From Sphingomonas sp. 32-62-10 (GTDB taxonomy: Bacteria; Pseudomonadota; Alphaproteobacteria; Sphingomonadales; Sphingomonadaceae), in contig NCEE01000016.1 in assembly GCA_002280555.1 (NCBI GenBank), forward strand, positions 45,382 through 109,381: a stretch of 64,000 nt of DNA. The letters are read 5' to 3'. A model generated the notes under the pieces. The model had not been told where the DNA came from, did no database searches, and saw nothing but the letters and a program-made list of their open reading frames with translations. The position numbers were made by a program, and so were the translations under genes. Within the stretch, counting starts at the first letter, position 1, and every line of letters begins with the position of its first letter. Shown in pieces: positions 36,890-46,182 of this stretch.

Positions 36890-36910
36890 CCCCTTGTTGT
36901 TGAAAAGGGG
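36890..36910 (+). promoter_or_regulatory. Putative RBS-sequestering hairpin of the cobalamin riboswitch
   Basis: Stem CCCCTT (36890-36895) with AAGGGG (36905-36910), loop GTTGTTGAA. AAGGGG is the Shine-Dalgarno of btuB (ATG 36917), so ligand-stabilised pairing would block translation. No T-run is present, which points to translational rather than transcriptional control. Confidence 0.6.
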
Positions 36911-36916
36911 ATAATC

Positions 36917-38854
36917 ATGCGCACCAATTTTCTGAAGATCACCGCCTTGTCATTCGTCGTGCTGGCTGGCTTTCCGGGCCAGTCGCGCGCCGAAACGCCC
37001 GTAGATGATGCGACCAGCGAACCCGTTATCATCGTCACCGCCAACCGATCACCCCAACCGATCGACCGGATCGGTCAGTCCGTCACCGTCATCGATTCGG
37101 CAGAGCTTGAGCGCCGCCAGAACAATAATGTCGCCGATGTGCTGCGCACCGTGCCCGGTGTCACTATTGCCCGCAATGGCGGCATTGGCAGTGTTGCATC
37201 GGTGTTCATCCGTGGTGCCGAAAGCGAGCAGACCGTTGCGCTGATCGACGGGGTAAAGCTCAACGATCCGTCCTCGCCGGGCGGAGGATTCTTTTTCGGT
37301 AATCTGCTGATCGGCAATATCGAGCGGATCGAGGTGCTGCGCGGCCCATCATCGGTATTGTGGGGCAGCCAGGCGATCGGCGGCGTCGTCAATATGATCA
37401 CGCGGCGGCCAACCGAGCAGCTGACGATCAATCTGCGCGGCGAATATGGCTATCGCAACACCGGCCAGCTTGTCGGCAATATTGCGGGCAAAGCAGGCCC
37501 CCTATCGGTTAGCGCTGGAGCAGGGTGGCTTCGGTCGGACAGTATATCGTCGTTCAGCGAGGCGCGCGGCGCGACCGAGAAGGATGGCTATGACAATGTC
37601 GGCGCTAACGCCAATCTCAACCTGACGTTGACCGACTGGTTGTCGGTCGATGCGCGCGGCTGGTACTCGAACGGCCTGGTCAATATCGATGGCTTTCCAC
37701 CGCCCAGTTTTTCGCTCGGCGATGTGAACGAAGAATCCCGCACGCGTGAAATCGTGGCCTATACCGGGCTGAATGCGGCACTTTTTGACGGGCGTTTTCG
37801 CAATCGGTTGGGCTATGCCTATACCGATACGCGCCGCCGCAGCGTCAATCTGGATGGCGTGCCCACCGAAAGCTTTGCCGCTACTGGCCGCAACGAGCGG
37901 ATCGAGTATCAGGGTGTGATCGATGTTTCGGACGGTTGGCAAGCAACCGCGGGGCTGGAGCGCGAGACTTCTCGCTCGGCCACCAGCAACGGCGGTGGCC
38001 CCTTCGCCCGGTCACGCGCGCGAATCGACAGCATCTACGGGCAGATACTGGTGACGCCGATGACTGGCCTGTCGCTAACCGGCGGTGTTCGGCATGACGA
38101 TCACAACCGCTTCGGCGGCGCGACCACTTTTGGCGCGAGCGGCGTGTGGACGCCTGGCACTAGCGGCACCACCATCCGTGCGAGCTATTCTGAGGGATTC
38201 AAGGCACCCTCGCTGTTTCAGTTGCAGAGTAATTTCGGCAATCAACTGCTCCAGCCCGAACGATCGCATGGCTGGGATACAGGGATCACCCAACGGCTAA
38301 TTGGTGACACGCTTACGGCGAGTGCGACCTATTTTCGGCGCGATTCGAGCGATCTCATCGCCTTTATCTCCTGCCCGCTGCCGCGCACGGGGATTTGCGT
38401 AAACCGGCCCTTTGGCACTTTTGACAATGTCGCCAGGGCACGCGCCGAGGGTGTCGAGATTAGCCTTGCGCTCCAGCCGGTGCAGGCGCTGCAGGTGCAG
38501 GCGAACTACACCTATACCGATGCCACCAATCAAAGCCCGGGCAATGCCAATTTCGGCAGGCAATTGGCCCGTCGGCCGCAGCATAGTTTCAGCGGGCTGG
38601 TGGATTTTCGCTGGTCATTCGGGCTGGAGACGGGGGCGACGCTGACCCATGTCGGATCGAGCTTCGAAAATGCCAGCAACAGCCGCAAGCTGCAGGGCTA
38701 TGTGCTGGCCGATCTGCGCGCCTCCTATCCGGTGACCGCCAAGATCGATCTCTATGGCCGGATCGAGAACCTGTTCGATGAAGGCTATGAAACGGCGTTT
38801 GGTTTCGGCTCTCCGGGGCGGGCCGGTTTTGTTGGCGTCAGGCTGCGATACTGA
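36917..38854 (+). CDS. btuB: TonB-dependent vitamin B12 receptor BtuB
   Basis: 645 residues. Signal peptide (about 1-26, FVVLAGFPGQSRA), TonB box EPVIIVTANR (about 34-43), plug domain (VADVLRTVPGVTIARNGG... IERIEVLRGPSSVLWGSQAIGGVVNMITRRP) and a 22-strand-type barrel ending GVRLRY. The BtuB assignment relies on the cobalamin riboswitch and on the btuFCD genes downstream. It imports cobalamin across the outer membrane using TonB. ATG 36917 has AAAAGGGG. The stop overlaps the btuF ATG by one base (TGATG). Confidence 0.93.
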   Translation: MRTNFLKITALSFVVLAGFPGQSRAETPVDDATSEPVIIVTANRSPQPIDRIGQSVTVIDSAELERRQNNNVADVLRTVPGVTIARNGGIGSVASVFIRGAESEQTVALIDGVKLNDPSSPGGGFFFGNLLIGNIERIEVLRGPSSVLWGSQAIGGVVNMITRRPTEQLTINLRGEYGYRNTGQLVGNIAGKAGPLSVSAGAGWLRSDSISSFSEARGATEKDGYDNVGANANLNLTLTDWLSVDARGWYSNGLVNIDGFPPPSFSLGDVNEESRTREIVAYTGLNAALFDGRFRNRLGYAYTDTRRRSVNLDGVPTESFAATGRNERIEYQGVIDVSDGWQATAGLERETSRSATSNGGGPFARSRARIDSIYGQILVTPMTGLSLTGGVRHDDHNRFGGATTFGASGVWTPGTSGTTIRASYSEGFKAPSLFQLQSNFGNQLLQPERSHGWDTGITQRLIGDTLTASATYFRRDSSDLIAFISCPLPRTGICVNRPFGTFDNVARARAEGVEISLALQPVQALQVQANYTYTDATNQSPGNANFGRQLARRPQHSFSGLVDFRWSFGLETGATLTHVGSSFENASNSRKLQGYVLADLRASYPVTAKIDLYGRIENLFDEGYETAFGFGSPGRAGFVGVRLRY

Positions 38855-39678
38855 TGCGCGTCGTGGCGATCCGGGCGGCGCTATGCGTCCTACTGGCTGC
38901 TACTGCCAGCGCCGGTGGCGCGCAGCGTCTGCCCCGGATCGTCTCGATCAACCCATGTGTCGATACAGTGCTGGTGCGGGTCGCCGATCCGCGCCAGATC
39001 GCCGCGATCAGCCATTACTCGCAAGACCCGCGTGCAACATCGATCCCGCTGGCGACGGCGATGCGGTTCAAGGCAATTTCGGGCACTGCTGAGGAAGTGG
39101 TGGCGTTGTCACCTGATCTGGTGATCGCGGGCGGCCATGTCGATCCGGCCACCATTGGCGCGCTAAAGCGGCTGCGGATCAAGCTCGTCCAGCTTCCCGT
39201 GCCGACCACGATTGCGGAGAATAATGCGCAGATCCGCACGATTGCCCAAGCTGCCGGGCAGGGCGCACGGGGCGAGCGGCTGGTCGCCAAGATCGATGCA
39301 GCGGTACGCGCCGCTGCCCCTTCGGCAGACGCCGCTTTCACGCCTGCGCTAATCTGGCAGGGGGGCGGGCTGGTGCCGGGCAGCGGGACACTGTCGGATG
39401 ATATGTTGCGGGCGGCTGGTTTTCGTAATCTCAGCGCCAGTTACGGGCTGAAGCAATGGGACATCCTGCCGCTCGAATATCTGGTCGCGCGACCCCCGCG
39501 CGTGCTGCTGTCGGTGGGGGCGGTCAATCCGAATGATCGGCTATTAGGGCATCCGGTGCTGCAACGGTTGAAGGGCCGCATGGCGATCCGCGCCTATCCC
39601 GATCGGTTGATGCAGTGCGGCGGGCCGATCGTCATCGATGCGGTGCGACGCCTTGCCGCAATCAGGCGTTCGTTGTGA
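38854..39678 (+). CDS. btuF: ABC transporter periplasmic substrate-binding protein, BtuF-like
   Basis: 274 residues. Signal peptide (LCVLLAATASAGGAQ), then LPRIVSINPCVDTVLVRVAD and ALSPDLVIAGG, typical of the helical-backbone class III metal/cobalamin/heme binding proteins with the two-lobe fold. On sequence alone it could be a heme- or iron-complex-binding protein, but riboswitch control and gene order point to cobalamin. It overlaps btuB by one base and btuC by 4 nt. Confidence 0.88.
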   Translation: MRVVAIRAALCVLLAATASAGGAQRLPRIVSINPCVDTVLVRVADPRQIAAISHYSQDPRATSIPLATAMRFKAISGTAEEVVALSPDLVIAGGHVDPATIGALKRLRIKLVQLPVPTTIAENNAQIRTIAQAAGQGARGERLVAKIDAAVRAAAPSADAAFTPALIWQGGGLVPGSGTLSDDMLRAAGFRNLSASYGLKQWDILPLEYLVARPPRVLLSVGAVNPNDRLLGHPVLQRLKGRMAIRAYPDRLMQCGGPIVIDAVRRLAAIRRSL

Positions 39679-40646
39679 GCCGCATCGCCCGGTTCAACCT
39701 CCTTCTTGCGACTGGGATCGCGGTGGCCATGATCGCCTCGCTGGCGGTCGGCAAAATCTGGGTGCCATGGGGCATCTGGGCCAGTGATGATCCACGCTGG
39801 CTGATCGTCACCGAATTGCGCATGCCGCGCATTCTGCTCGCGGCGATTGTGGGTGCCGGGCTTGGCCTGTCGGGGGCGGCAATGCAGGGTTATTTGCGCA
39901 ATCCACTCGCCGATCCGGGGCTGTTCGGGGTGTCTGCTGGTGCTGCGCTTGGCGCGGTGATTTCGCTCTATTTCGGCTATGCGGCCTCGGCCTGGTTGTT
40001 GCCGATCTTCGCGCTGACGGGGGCTGCGGGGGCGATGGCGCTGCTGGCCTTGCTCGTCGGGCGATCGGCGAGCTTGATCGTCTTCACGCTCGCCGGCGTC
40101 ATTCTGTCGAGCGTCGCCGGATCGATGACTGCGCTGGCGATCAGCCTTGCACCGACCCCCTTTGCGACCTCGCAGATCGTCACCTGGCTGATGGGCGCAC
40201 TGACGGATCGCAGCTGGGGCGATGTGTGGATTGCGCTGCCGATCATCGCGATTGGCGCGGGAATGCTGGCGATGACGGCGCGGTCGCTTGATGCGTTGAC
40301 GCTGGGCGAGGATGCCGCGCGGTCGATGGGGGTGGATCCGCTGCGGTTGCAGCTGCTGGTGGTGCTTGGCGTGGGTCTGTGCGTTGGTGCGGCGGTAGCG
40401 ACGGCGGGGGTGATCGGCTTTGTCGGGCTGATGGTGCCGCATCTGGTGCGGCCCTTTGCGGGGCATCGGCCATCGGCGGTGCTGCTGCCGTCAGCGCTTG
40501 GCGGCGCATTGCTGCTGGTGCTCGCGGACGGTCTGGTGCGCGCGATGCCAACGGTCAGCGAGTTGCGGCTGGGGATTGCGATGTCGATGCTCGGCGGGCC
40601 GTTTTTTCTGGTGCTGTTGATGAAGATGCGTCGGGGGCTGGCATGA
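39675..40646 (+). CDS. btuC: Iron-siderophore/cobalamin ABC permease, BtuC-like
   Basis: 323 residues of the FecCD/BtuC permease family, about ten TM helices: RMPRILLAAIVGAGLGLSGAAMQGYLRNPLADP is the family signature (about 50-83), and GFVGLMVPHLVRPFAGH holds the coupling segment. The start is GTG 39675, overlapping the btuF stop by 4 nt (GTGA). Part of the inner membrane cobalamin importer BtuCDF. Confidence 0.92.
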   Translation: MSRIARFNLLLATGIAVAMIASLAVGKIWVPWGIWASDDPRWLIVTELRMPRILLAAIVGAGLGLSGAAMQGYLRNPLADPGLFGVSAGAALGAVISLYFGYAASAWLLPIFALTGAAGAMALLALLVGRSASLIVFTLAGVILSSVAGSMTALAISLAPTPFATSQIVTWLMGALTDRSWGDVWIALPIIAIGAGMLAMTARSLDALTLGEDAARSMGVDPLRLQLLVVLGVGLCVGAAVATAGVIGFVGLMVPHLVRPFAGHRPSAVLLPSALGGALLLVLADGLVRAMPTVSELRLGIAMSMLGGPFFLVLLMKMRRGLA

Positions 40647-41422
40647 CTGCGCTGGTTGCCCAATCGATTTCGGTCACGCTGGGCGGGGCGGCGATCCTGT
40701 CATCGGTCAGCGCTTCGTTTGTGCCCGGCAAAGTAACTGCCGTGTTGGGGCCCAATGGCGCAGGCAAATCGACCTTACTCGCCTGCCTCGCCGGGTTGCG
40801 CACCGCCGATACGGGGGACGTGCTGATCGGTGGCGTGTCGCGGACGGTGCTTGACCGGCGGGAGCTGGCACGCCGGATCGGTTTCTTGCCGCAAACCGCC
40901 GATGTGCATTGGGATGTCGACGTGCAGACGCTTGTCGGGTTGGGGCGATTTCCGCATCGCGGTCGATGGGGTGAGAGCGAGGTTGATCGCGTTGCGGTGG
41001 CTCAGGCCATGGCGACAACCGATGTCACGCAATTCGCGGCGCGGCGGGTGCAGACATTATCGGGCGGCGAGCGCGCGCGCGTGCTGCTGGCGCGGGTGCT
41101 GGCCGGAATGCCGCAATGGCTGCTGGCGGATGAGCCGCTCGCCAATCTCGATCCGGCGCACCAGCTCGACGGGCTTGATTGCCTGCGCAGCGCCGCGGCG
41201 GCTGGCGCCGGCGTCGTGGTGGTGCTCCACGATCTCAACCACGCCGCCCGGGTTGCTGACGACGTGCTTCTGCTCCGCGATGGCAAGGTCGTGGCGTACG
41301 GTGCGCCCGATACCGTGCTGACCGAAGCGCTGATCGCGCAAACCTATGGCGTCGACACCTATCTTGGCACCACGCCTGCGGGCCAGCCCTTCATCATTCC
41401 GATCGCGCGGCAGACAGCATAA
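40643..41422 (+). CDS. btuD: ABC transporter ATP-binding protein, BtuD-like
   Basis: 259 residues. Walker A GPNGAGKST (about 35-43), signature LSGGERARVLLARVLAG (about 140-156), Walker B WLLADEPLANLDPAHQ and switch His in VVLHDLNHAARVAD. It belongs to the FecE/BtuD group that energises siderophore or cobalamin import. The ATG at 40643 overlaps the btuC stop by 4 nt (ATGA). It is the last gene of the operon; the next gene converges. Confidence 0.92.
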   Translation: MTALVAQSISVTLGGAAILSSVSASFVPGKVTAVLGPNGAGKSTLLACLAGLRTADTGDVLIGGVSRTVLDRRELARRIGFLPQTADVHWDVDVQTLVGLGRFPHRGRWGESEVDRVAVAQAMATTDVTQFAARRVQTLSGGERARVLLARVLAGMPQWLLADEPLANLDPAHQLDGLDCLRSAAAAGAGVVVVLHDLNHAARVADDVLLLRDGKVVAYGAPDTVLTEALIAQTYGVDTYLGTTPAGQPFIIPIARQTA

Positions 41423-41463
41423 GCACTACGCCGTGGCGGAGATTGGCGTTTCGCGCAAAAAAG

Positions 41464-42876
41464 CTACCTGCTCTCGAAAAGCTTCCCAGGATTGAAAAGT
41501 CCCTTCGGATCAAGCGCCAGCTTGATCGTGCGCATCACATCAACGGTGGTGTCGCCGAGTTCGTCGATCAGCTTGGTGCGTTTGCCCATGCCGATCCCAT
41601 GTTCGCCCGTGCAGGTGCCGTCCATCGCCAGGGCCCGGTCGACCAAGCGGTCGTTCAGTGCGCGCGCGCGGGCAATATCGGCGGGATCGGCCGGATCGAC
41701 ACACAGGAAGACGTGGAAGTTACCGTCGCCGACATGGCCAACAATCGGTGCGGTAACGCCTGCTCCGGCCAGATCGTCATGCGTGGCCGTAATGCATTCC
41801 GATAGCCGGGAAATGGGGACGCAAACATCAGTGACGATCAATTGCGCGCCGGGCTGCAACGCCTGGGCGGCATGATAGGCATTGTGGCGCGCATGCCATA
41901 AGGCGCGGCGTTCTTCCTGCTGGGTGGCCCAGTTAAATGCGCCCCCGCCATGCCCGCTGGCGAGTGCGCCAACCAGTTCAGCCTGCTCGCGCACCCCGGC
42001 TTCACTGCCGTGAAATTCGAACAACAGCGTCGCCTTTTCCTCAAGGCTAGTCTTGCTGTAGCGATTGCAGGCGCGGACCTGCACCGCATCCATCAATTCC
42101 ACCCGCGCGACGGGAACCCCCAATTGCAGTAGATCAATCACGCAATCGGTGGCCCCCGCAAGCGTGTCGAAGGCGCACACCGCCGCCGCGATGGCCTCGG
42201 CGATGCCATGCAGACGCAGGCCGATTTCGGTGATGATGCCAAGCGTTCCTTCGGACCCGACAAACAGCCGGGTTAGATCATAGCCCGCCGAGGACTTGCG
42301 CGCACGCCGCGCGGTTCGGATCACGTCGCCATTGGGCAACACGACCGTCAGCCACAGAACATTGTCGCGCATCGTGCCATAGCGCACCGCCGTCGTTCCC
42401 GATGCTCGCGTCGCCGCCATCCCGCCGATGGTTGCATTGGCACCCGGGTCGATCGGAAAAGTCAGGCCCTGATCGCGCAAATGGGCATTGAGTTGTTCGC
42501 GGGTGACGCCGGCCTGCACCGCACAATCAAGGTCGGCGGGATTGACGTGCAGGATTTGATTCATGCCGGTCATGTCAATCGACACGCCGCCGTGAAGGGC
42601 GGCGACACCGCCCTCCAACGACGTCCCCGCGCCGAAAGCGATGATCGGCACATCGTGCTCCGCGCATGCCCGCACCGCCGCCTGCACCTCGTCCGTCGAA
42701 TGGACAAAGGCAACAAGATCGGGTGGCATGGTCGGGTGAAAGGCTTCGCCAACACCGTGAAGCGATCGCTGTGCCATGTTGTCCGTCAGGCGGTCGCCAA
42801 GGATCGGTGCTAGCGCCTCGCGGACCGCCAAGAGCGCCGTGGCGGGTGGAGCGGTTAGGGCATCCATGTCGGCCAT
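41464..42876 (-). CDS. FAD-binding D-lactate/glycolate dehydrogenase-type protein
   Basis: 470 residues of the FAD-linked oxidase family with a PCMH-type FAD-binding domain (FGAGTSLEGGVAALHGGVSI, about 79-98; PGANATIGGMAATRASGTTAVRYG and FVGSEGTLGIITEIGLRL, up to about 235) and a C-terminal substrate cap (HVGDGNFHV, TGEHGIGMGKRTKLIDELG). HVGDGNxH and GEHGIG are the D-lactate dehydrogenase/GlcD signature. It likely oxidises a 2-hydroxy acid with electrons to quinone or cytochrome. No GlcE/GlcF genes are adjacent. ATG 42876 or 42867 (second Met) are both possible starts. Confidence 0.93.
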   Translation of the reverse strand: MADMDALTAPPATALLAVREALAPILGDRLTDNMAQRSLHGVGEAFHPTMPPDLVAFVHSTDEVQAAVRACAEHDVPIIAFGAGTSLEGGVAALHGGVSIDMTGMNQILHVNPADLDCAVQAGVTREQLNAHLRDQGLTFPIDPGANATIGGMAATRASGTTAVRYGTMRDNVLWLTVVLPNGDVIRTARRARKSSAGYDLTRLFVGSEGTLGIITEIGLRLHGIAEAIAAAVCAFDTLAGATDCVIDLLQLGVPVARVELMDAVQVRACNRYSKTSLEEKATLLFEFHGSEAGVREQAELVGALASGHGGGAFNWATQQEERRALWHARHNAYHAAQALQPGAQLIVTDVCVPISRLSECITATHDDLAGAGVTAPIVGHVGDGNFHVFLCVDPADPADIARARALNDRLVDRALAMDGTCTGEHGIGMGKRTKLIDELGDTTVDVMRTIKLALDPKGLFNPGKLFESR

Positions 42877-43158
42877 CGCCGCAAGCTAGCGCCTTCGTTT
42901 ATGTGTTTCAATGAAGAACTGACTGCCAGAAAAGTTCAAAAACATATTCTTGCCCAAATGAGGTGCGAACCAGTCAACCGAAGGCTGGCGCGCTGGTCCG
43001 CCCTAGATCCCGAAAGGGCTTTGCCGATGAAACATCTTGCCATTATCTCAACCGCGACTCCACCCTCGGCAGCGTGCTGCCCAACCGTGACGGGGCCATC
43101 GCCGTGCCGACAGGTGCGGGGTTGAGCATCGCCCGCAACCGTTAGAACATGGATAGTG

Positions 43159-44166
43159 ATGAACGCAGGCGCCAACAGGTCGACGATGATGATGCCCGGT
43201 TCGGACAGTGCAGTGGATCGATCGGATTCACACCGTGTGGTGGTGATCGGCGAATGCATGATTGAGTTGAGCAGCCTTGAATCCTCCGTCGATTGCTGGC
43301 GGATGCGGTTTGCTGGCGATACCCTGAACACCGCGACCTATATGGCGCGGCTGGGTGGAAACATCGCCTATCTGACGGCCATCGGTGCCGATCGGTTCAG
43401 CGCCGCCATGCTGCAGCAATGGCAAGCCGATGGCATCGATACGTCGCTGGTGCAAACCCGGCCTGATCGCCTTCCCGGATTATACGCGATCGAAACCGAC
43501 GCGACGGGCGAACGGCATTTCCATTACTGGCGCGAAAACTCGGCTGCCCGCACGCTTTTCGATCATGATGAGGGTGGCAATGATCGTCTTCAAAGCGCGC
43601 TATCCGCGGCGGCATCGGCCGATCTGCTGTATTTGTCCGGGATTACACTGTCGTTGTTCAACTCAGCAGGGCAGCGGCGCTTGATCGATCTGTGCTCCGG
43701 CGTGCGGGCGCAGGGGGGGCTGGTGGCATTCGATCCCAATTATCGCGCCCGGGGATGGCACTCCCCCGATGAGGCGCGCGCGGTGATTGGTGCCGTAGCG
43801 CCGTATGTGTCGATCGCCCTGCCAACCTTCGACGATGAAGCGAGCTTGTACGGCGACATTTCGCCCGCTGCGACGCATGCGCGCTGGGTCGCGGCTGGCG
43901 CAGGCGAGGTAGTCGTCAAAATGGGGCCTGACGGCGCGTTGGTCGATAGCGGTGATATCATCGCGGGGCCGCGGGTTTTGCATCCGCTGGACACGACGGG
44001 CGCAGGCGATGCCTTTAATGCGGCCTATTTATCCGCGCGCGTTCACGGACATGATCGTACCGAGGCGGCAACGGCCGGGAATGCGCTTGCGGCCACCGTC
44101 ATCCAGCACCCTGGCGCCATTATTGACTGGGCCTTCATGAATAGTGCCGGTGCCAAAGCACTTTGA
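43159..44166 (+). CDS. kdgK: PfkB-family 2-keto-3-deoxygluconate kinase
   Basis: 335 residues, ribokinase/PfkB fold. Signature GECMIELSS near the N-terminus (about 33-41), the G-rich loop in ARLGGNIAYLTAIGADRFS, DPNYRARGW (KDG kinase feature) and the C-terminal catalytic DTTGAGDAFNAAYLSAR (about 277-293, catalytic Asp). It phosphorylates 2-keto-3-deoxygluconate to KDPG, feeding the Entner-Doudoroff pathway. No other Entner-Doudoroff gene is adjacent. Alternative starts are GTG 43156 and later Mets around 43189; the N-terminal 20 residues are poorly conserved, so the exact start is uncertain. Confidence 0.88.
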   Translation: MNAGANRSTMMMPGSDSAVDRSDSHRVVVIGECMIELSSLESSVDCWRMRFAGDTLNTATYMARLGGNIAYLTAIGADRFSAAMLQQWQADGIDTSLVQTRPDRLPGLYAIETDATGERHFHYWRENSAARTLFDHDEGGNDRLQSALSAAASADLLYLSGITLSLFNSAGQRRLIDLCSGVRAQGGLVAFDPNYRARGWHSPDEARAVIGAVAPYVSIALPTFDDEASLYGDISPAATHARWVAAGAGEVVVKMGPDGALVDSGDIIAGPRVLHPLDTTGAGDAFNAAYLSARVHGHDRTEAATAGNALAATVIQHPGAIIDWAFMNSAGAKAL

Positions 44167-44222
44167 CGATTACCGTAATTGAAATCGGTTTAATGCATCG
44201 ACTTTCAGAAACAGCGGAAAAC

Positions 44223-44299
<77 letters not shown>

Positions 44300-44378
44300 A
44301 TGTGGCCACTCGCCTAGCAAAGCCAGCGTCGGCGCGCCAGATTTTTTCGGCACCGCTCCGGCATCGCGCCAAACGGCA

Positions 44379-44777
44379 TCATGGTGGCGTCAAAATCACC
44401 TCTTGGAACTGGCCAATCGGGCAGCGTGCACCGCTGCCAATGGGGTTTAGGTACAAGACAGTGATGATGTCGCTGGCACAGAGCCGGTCGAGCGCGGTCG
44501 AATAGCCGAAACGTTCCTGAAAGCCGAGGCCGGGGCATCCGCCCTTGATCGTCGCGCGATAGACCTTGCCGCCCATCATCTTGAAATCAATCACTGAATC
44601 ATTGCGTACATGGGTATCGCGGATGCGCCGGTGGGGAATGCAGCTTTCCGGTTTGCCGACCGGTGTGGCGGTGGGCACGGCGTTGCGATCGCGCGCACCA
44701 CTGCTGGGGGTACCCAACAACAGACCGGTGGCAAGAATCAATGCGGTGGCGGGAACAACGGCTATGGCGCGAAACAT
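44379..44777 (-). CDS. DUF6491-like exported protein
   Basis: 132 residues. N-terminal hydrophobic signal (FRAIAVVPATALILATGLLL) and a Cys-containing mature domain: SCIPHRRIRDTHVRND, VIDFKMMGGKVYRATIKGGC, RLCASDIITVLY, CPIGQFQEV. The Cys/His pattern resembles DUF6491 proteins of unknown function. ATG 44777 has GGAGGAG. It begins 2 nt after the nth stop, so it is the last gene of the dapB-nth operon. The link to DNA repair or lysine synthesis is positional only. Confidence 0.75.
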   Translation of the reverse strand: MFRAIAVVPATALILATGLLLGTPSSGARDRNAVPTATPVGKPESCIPHRRIRDTHVRNDSVIDFKMMGGKVYRATIKGGCPGLGFQERFGYSTALDRLCASDIITVLYLNPIGSGARCPIGQFQEVILTPP

Positions 44778-44779
44778 TG

Positions 44780-45457
44780 CTACTCCTCCGGCGCGACCAA
44801 TAGTGCCGACGCCTTTTGCCGCGGCGGGGGCGTCTTGGCCTTGAACGCGCATAAATCGCTGACGCCGCACCGCCAGCATTCCGGGGTGCGCGCCTTGCAG
44901 ACATATCTGCCATGCAGGATTAACCAGTGATGAGCGTGAAGCCGAAATGGTGAAGGCGTTGCCTTGTCGAGATTTTTTTCCACCGCCAGCGGCGTTTTGC
45001 CCTTTGCCAGGCCTGTGCGGTTGCCGACCCGGAAAATGTGCGTGTCCACGGCAAAGGTTTCAGCACCGAACGCCACGTTCATCACGACATTGGCGGTCTT
45101 GCGGCCAACCCCCGCCAGCTTTTCCAGCGCATCGCGATCGGCCGGCACCACGCCGTTATGGTCGGCGATCAGCGCCTCGCTTAGCGCGATGACGTTTTTG
45201 GCTTTGGCGTTGAACAGCCCGATCGTCTTGATATGCTGCTTCAGCCCATCTTCACCCAGCGCGACCATCTGTTCAGGGGTGTAAACGTCGCGGAACAGGG
45301 CGCGCGTCGCCTTGTTCACGCCGATATCAGTGGCCTGCGCCGACAGGACGACGGCGACGAGAAGCTGGTAGACATTGCCGGATTCCAGCTCTGTCTCAGG
45401 GTGAGGATTGTCCGCCGCCAGCCGGGAATAGAATTCGATAACGTCGGTCTTTTTCAA
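44780..45457 (-). CDS. nth: Endonuclease III (DNA glycosylase/AP lyase)
   Basis: 225 residues. HhH motif with catalytic Lys in GVGRKTANVV (about 116-125) and Asp in VDTHIFRV, and the C-terminal 4Fe-4S cluster in the Cys-X6-Cys-X2-Cys-X5-Cys pattern (CKARTPECWRCGVSDLC). It removes oxidised pyrimidines and nicks abasic sites. It starts at TTG 45457, overlapping the dapB stop (TTGA, 45454-45457), because residues from there align with the E. coli Nth N-terminus; no ATG lies in the frame nearby. An upstream TTG at 45511 would be inside dapB. Confidence 0.92.
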   Translation of the reverse strand: MKKTDVIEFYSRLAADNPHPETELESGNVYQLLVAVVLSAQATDIGVNKATRALFRDVYTPEQMVALGEDGLKQHIKTIGLFNAKAKNVIALSEALIADHNGVVPADRDALEKLAGVGRKTANVVMNVAFGAETFAVDTHIFRVGNRTGLAKGKTPLAVEKNLDKATPSPFRLHAHHWLILHGRYVCKARTPECWRCGVSDLCAFKAKTPPPRQKASALLVAPEE

Positions 45458-46182
45458 ACGCCGAGCACCTGCGCCATTGAATAGCTGCCTGCTGGCTTCC
45501 CCGCGAGCCAAAGCGCGGCGGTGATGGCGCCGTGCGCGAAGATCGCACGATCCTCGGCGCGGTGGCCAAGCTCGATTCGTTCACCATGGCCGGCGAATAT
45601 CACCTGATGGTCGCCCGCCACGGTACCACCGCGCAGCGAGGACAGGCCAATCGTCCCTTCCGCGCGATCCCCGCTCAGGCCCGCTCGGCTCATCACGCTG
45701 ACATCGCCCAGCGCCACGCCGCGCCCTGCCGCCGCCGCTTCGCCCAACATTAGCGCGGTGCCCGATGGGGCATCCACCTTGGCGCGGTGGTGCATTTCGA
45801 CGATCTCGATATCCCAGCTTGCATCAAGCCTTTCGGCTGCCTCTCGCACCAGCCGCGCGAGCAGAGTCACGCCCAGCGACGTATTACCCGTCTGTAGCAC
45901 GGCAATTTCCTGCGATGCATCGGCAATCAGCGCCCGGTGCGCCTGGGTGATGCCGGTGGTGCCGATCAGGATCGGTGTTCCGGCGGCGCGCGCTGCTGCC
46001 AGATTGGCGGGCAGGGCACCCGGCACGGTGAAGTCGACCAGCACATCGGCGAGTTTCGCCAAAGGCGCTGGGTCGCCACCGGCATCGATTCCACCCGCCA
46101 ATGATGCACCATATTCGGGCAGGATCAGCGTAATTGCCTGTCCCATCCGCCCCGCGCTGCCGTAGATGCCGATTGCCGTCAC
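45454..46182 (-). CDS. dapB: 4-hydroxy-tetrahydrodipicolinate reductase
   Basis: 242 residues. N-terminal nucleotide-binding IGIYGSAGRMGQAI (about 4-17) and the substrate-binding HHRAKVDAPSGTAL (about 145-158) with the catalytic His-His. It reduces hydroxy-tetrahydrodipicolinate in the lysine/diaminopimelate pathway. It starts at GTG 46182: the ATG that overlaps it (46184) would end at once (ATG TGA). GGAG lies 6-7 nt upstream. It is the first gene of the dapB-nth-DUF6491 operon. Confidence 0.95.
   Translation of the reverse strand: MTAIGIYGSAGRMGQAITLILPEYGASLAGGIDAGGDPAPLAKLADVLVDFTVPGALPANLAAARAAGTPILIGTTGITQAHRALIADASQEIAVLQTGNTSLGVTLLARLVREAAERLDASWDIEIVEMHHRAKVDAPSGTALMLGEAAAAGRGVALGDVSVMSRAGLSGDRAEGTIGLSSLRGGTVAGDHQVIFAGHGERIELGHRAEDRAIFAHGAITAALWLAGKPAGSYSMAQVLGV

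Larger units (their letters stand above)
36384..36916. other. Divergent intergenic region carrying promoter, riboswitch and expression platform
   Basis: 533 bp between the TonB-dependent receptor (minus) and btuB (plus). The left 150 bp serve as promoter region for the minus gene; the rest is the plus-strand leader with the promoter, cobalamin riboswitch and ribosome-binding-site hairpin listed separately. No protein gene is supported. Confidence 0.8.

Noticed and set aside
42963..43145. 60-residue frame ending LPNRDGAIAVPTGAGLSI upstream of the KDG kinase
   Set aside because: The end resembles C-termini of mandelate racemase/dehydratase-type enzymes, so it might be a relic of a sugar-acid dehydratase, but there is no start, no catalytic part and no support beyond this short stretch.
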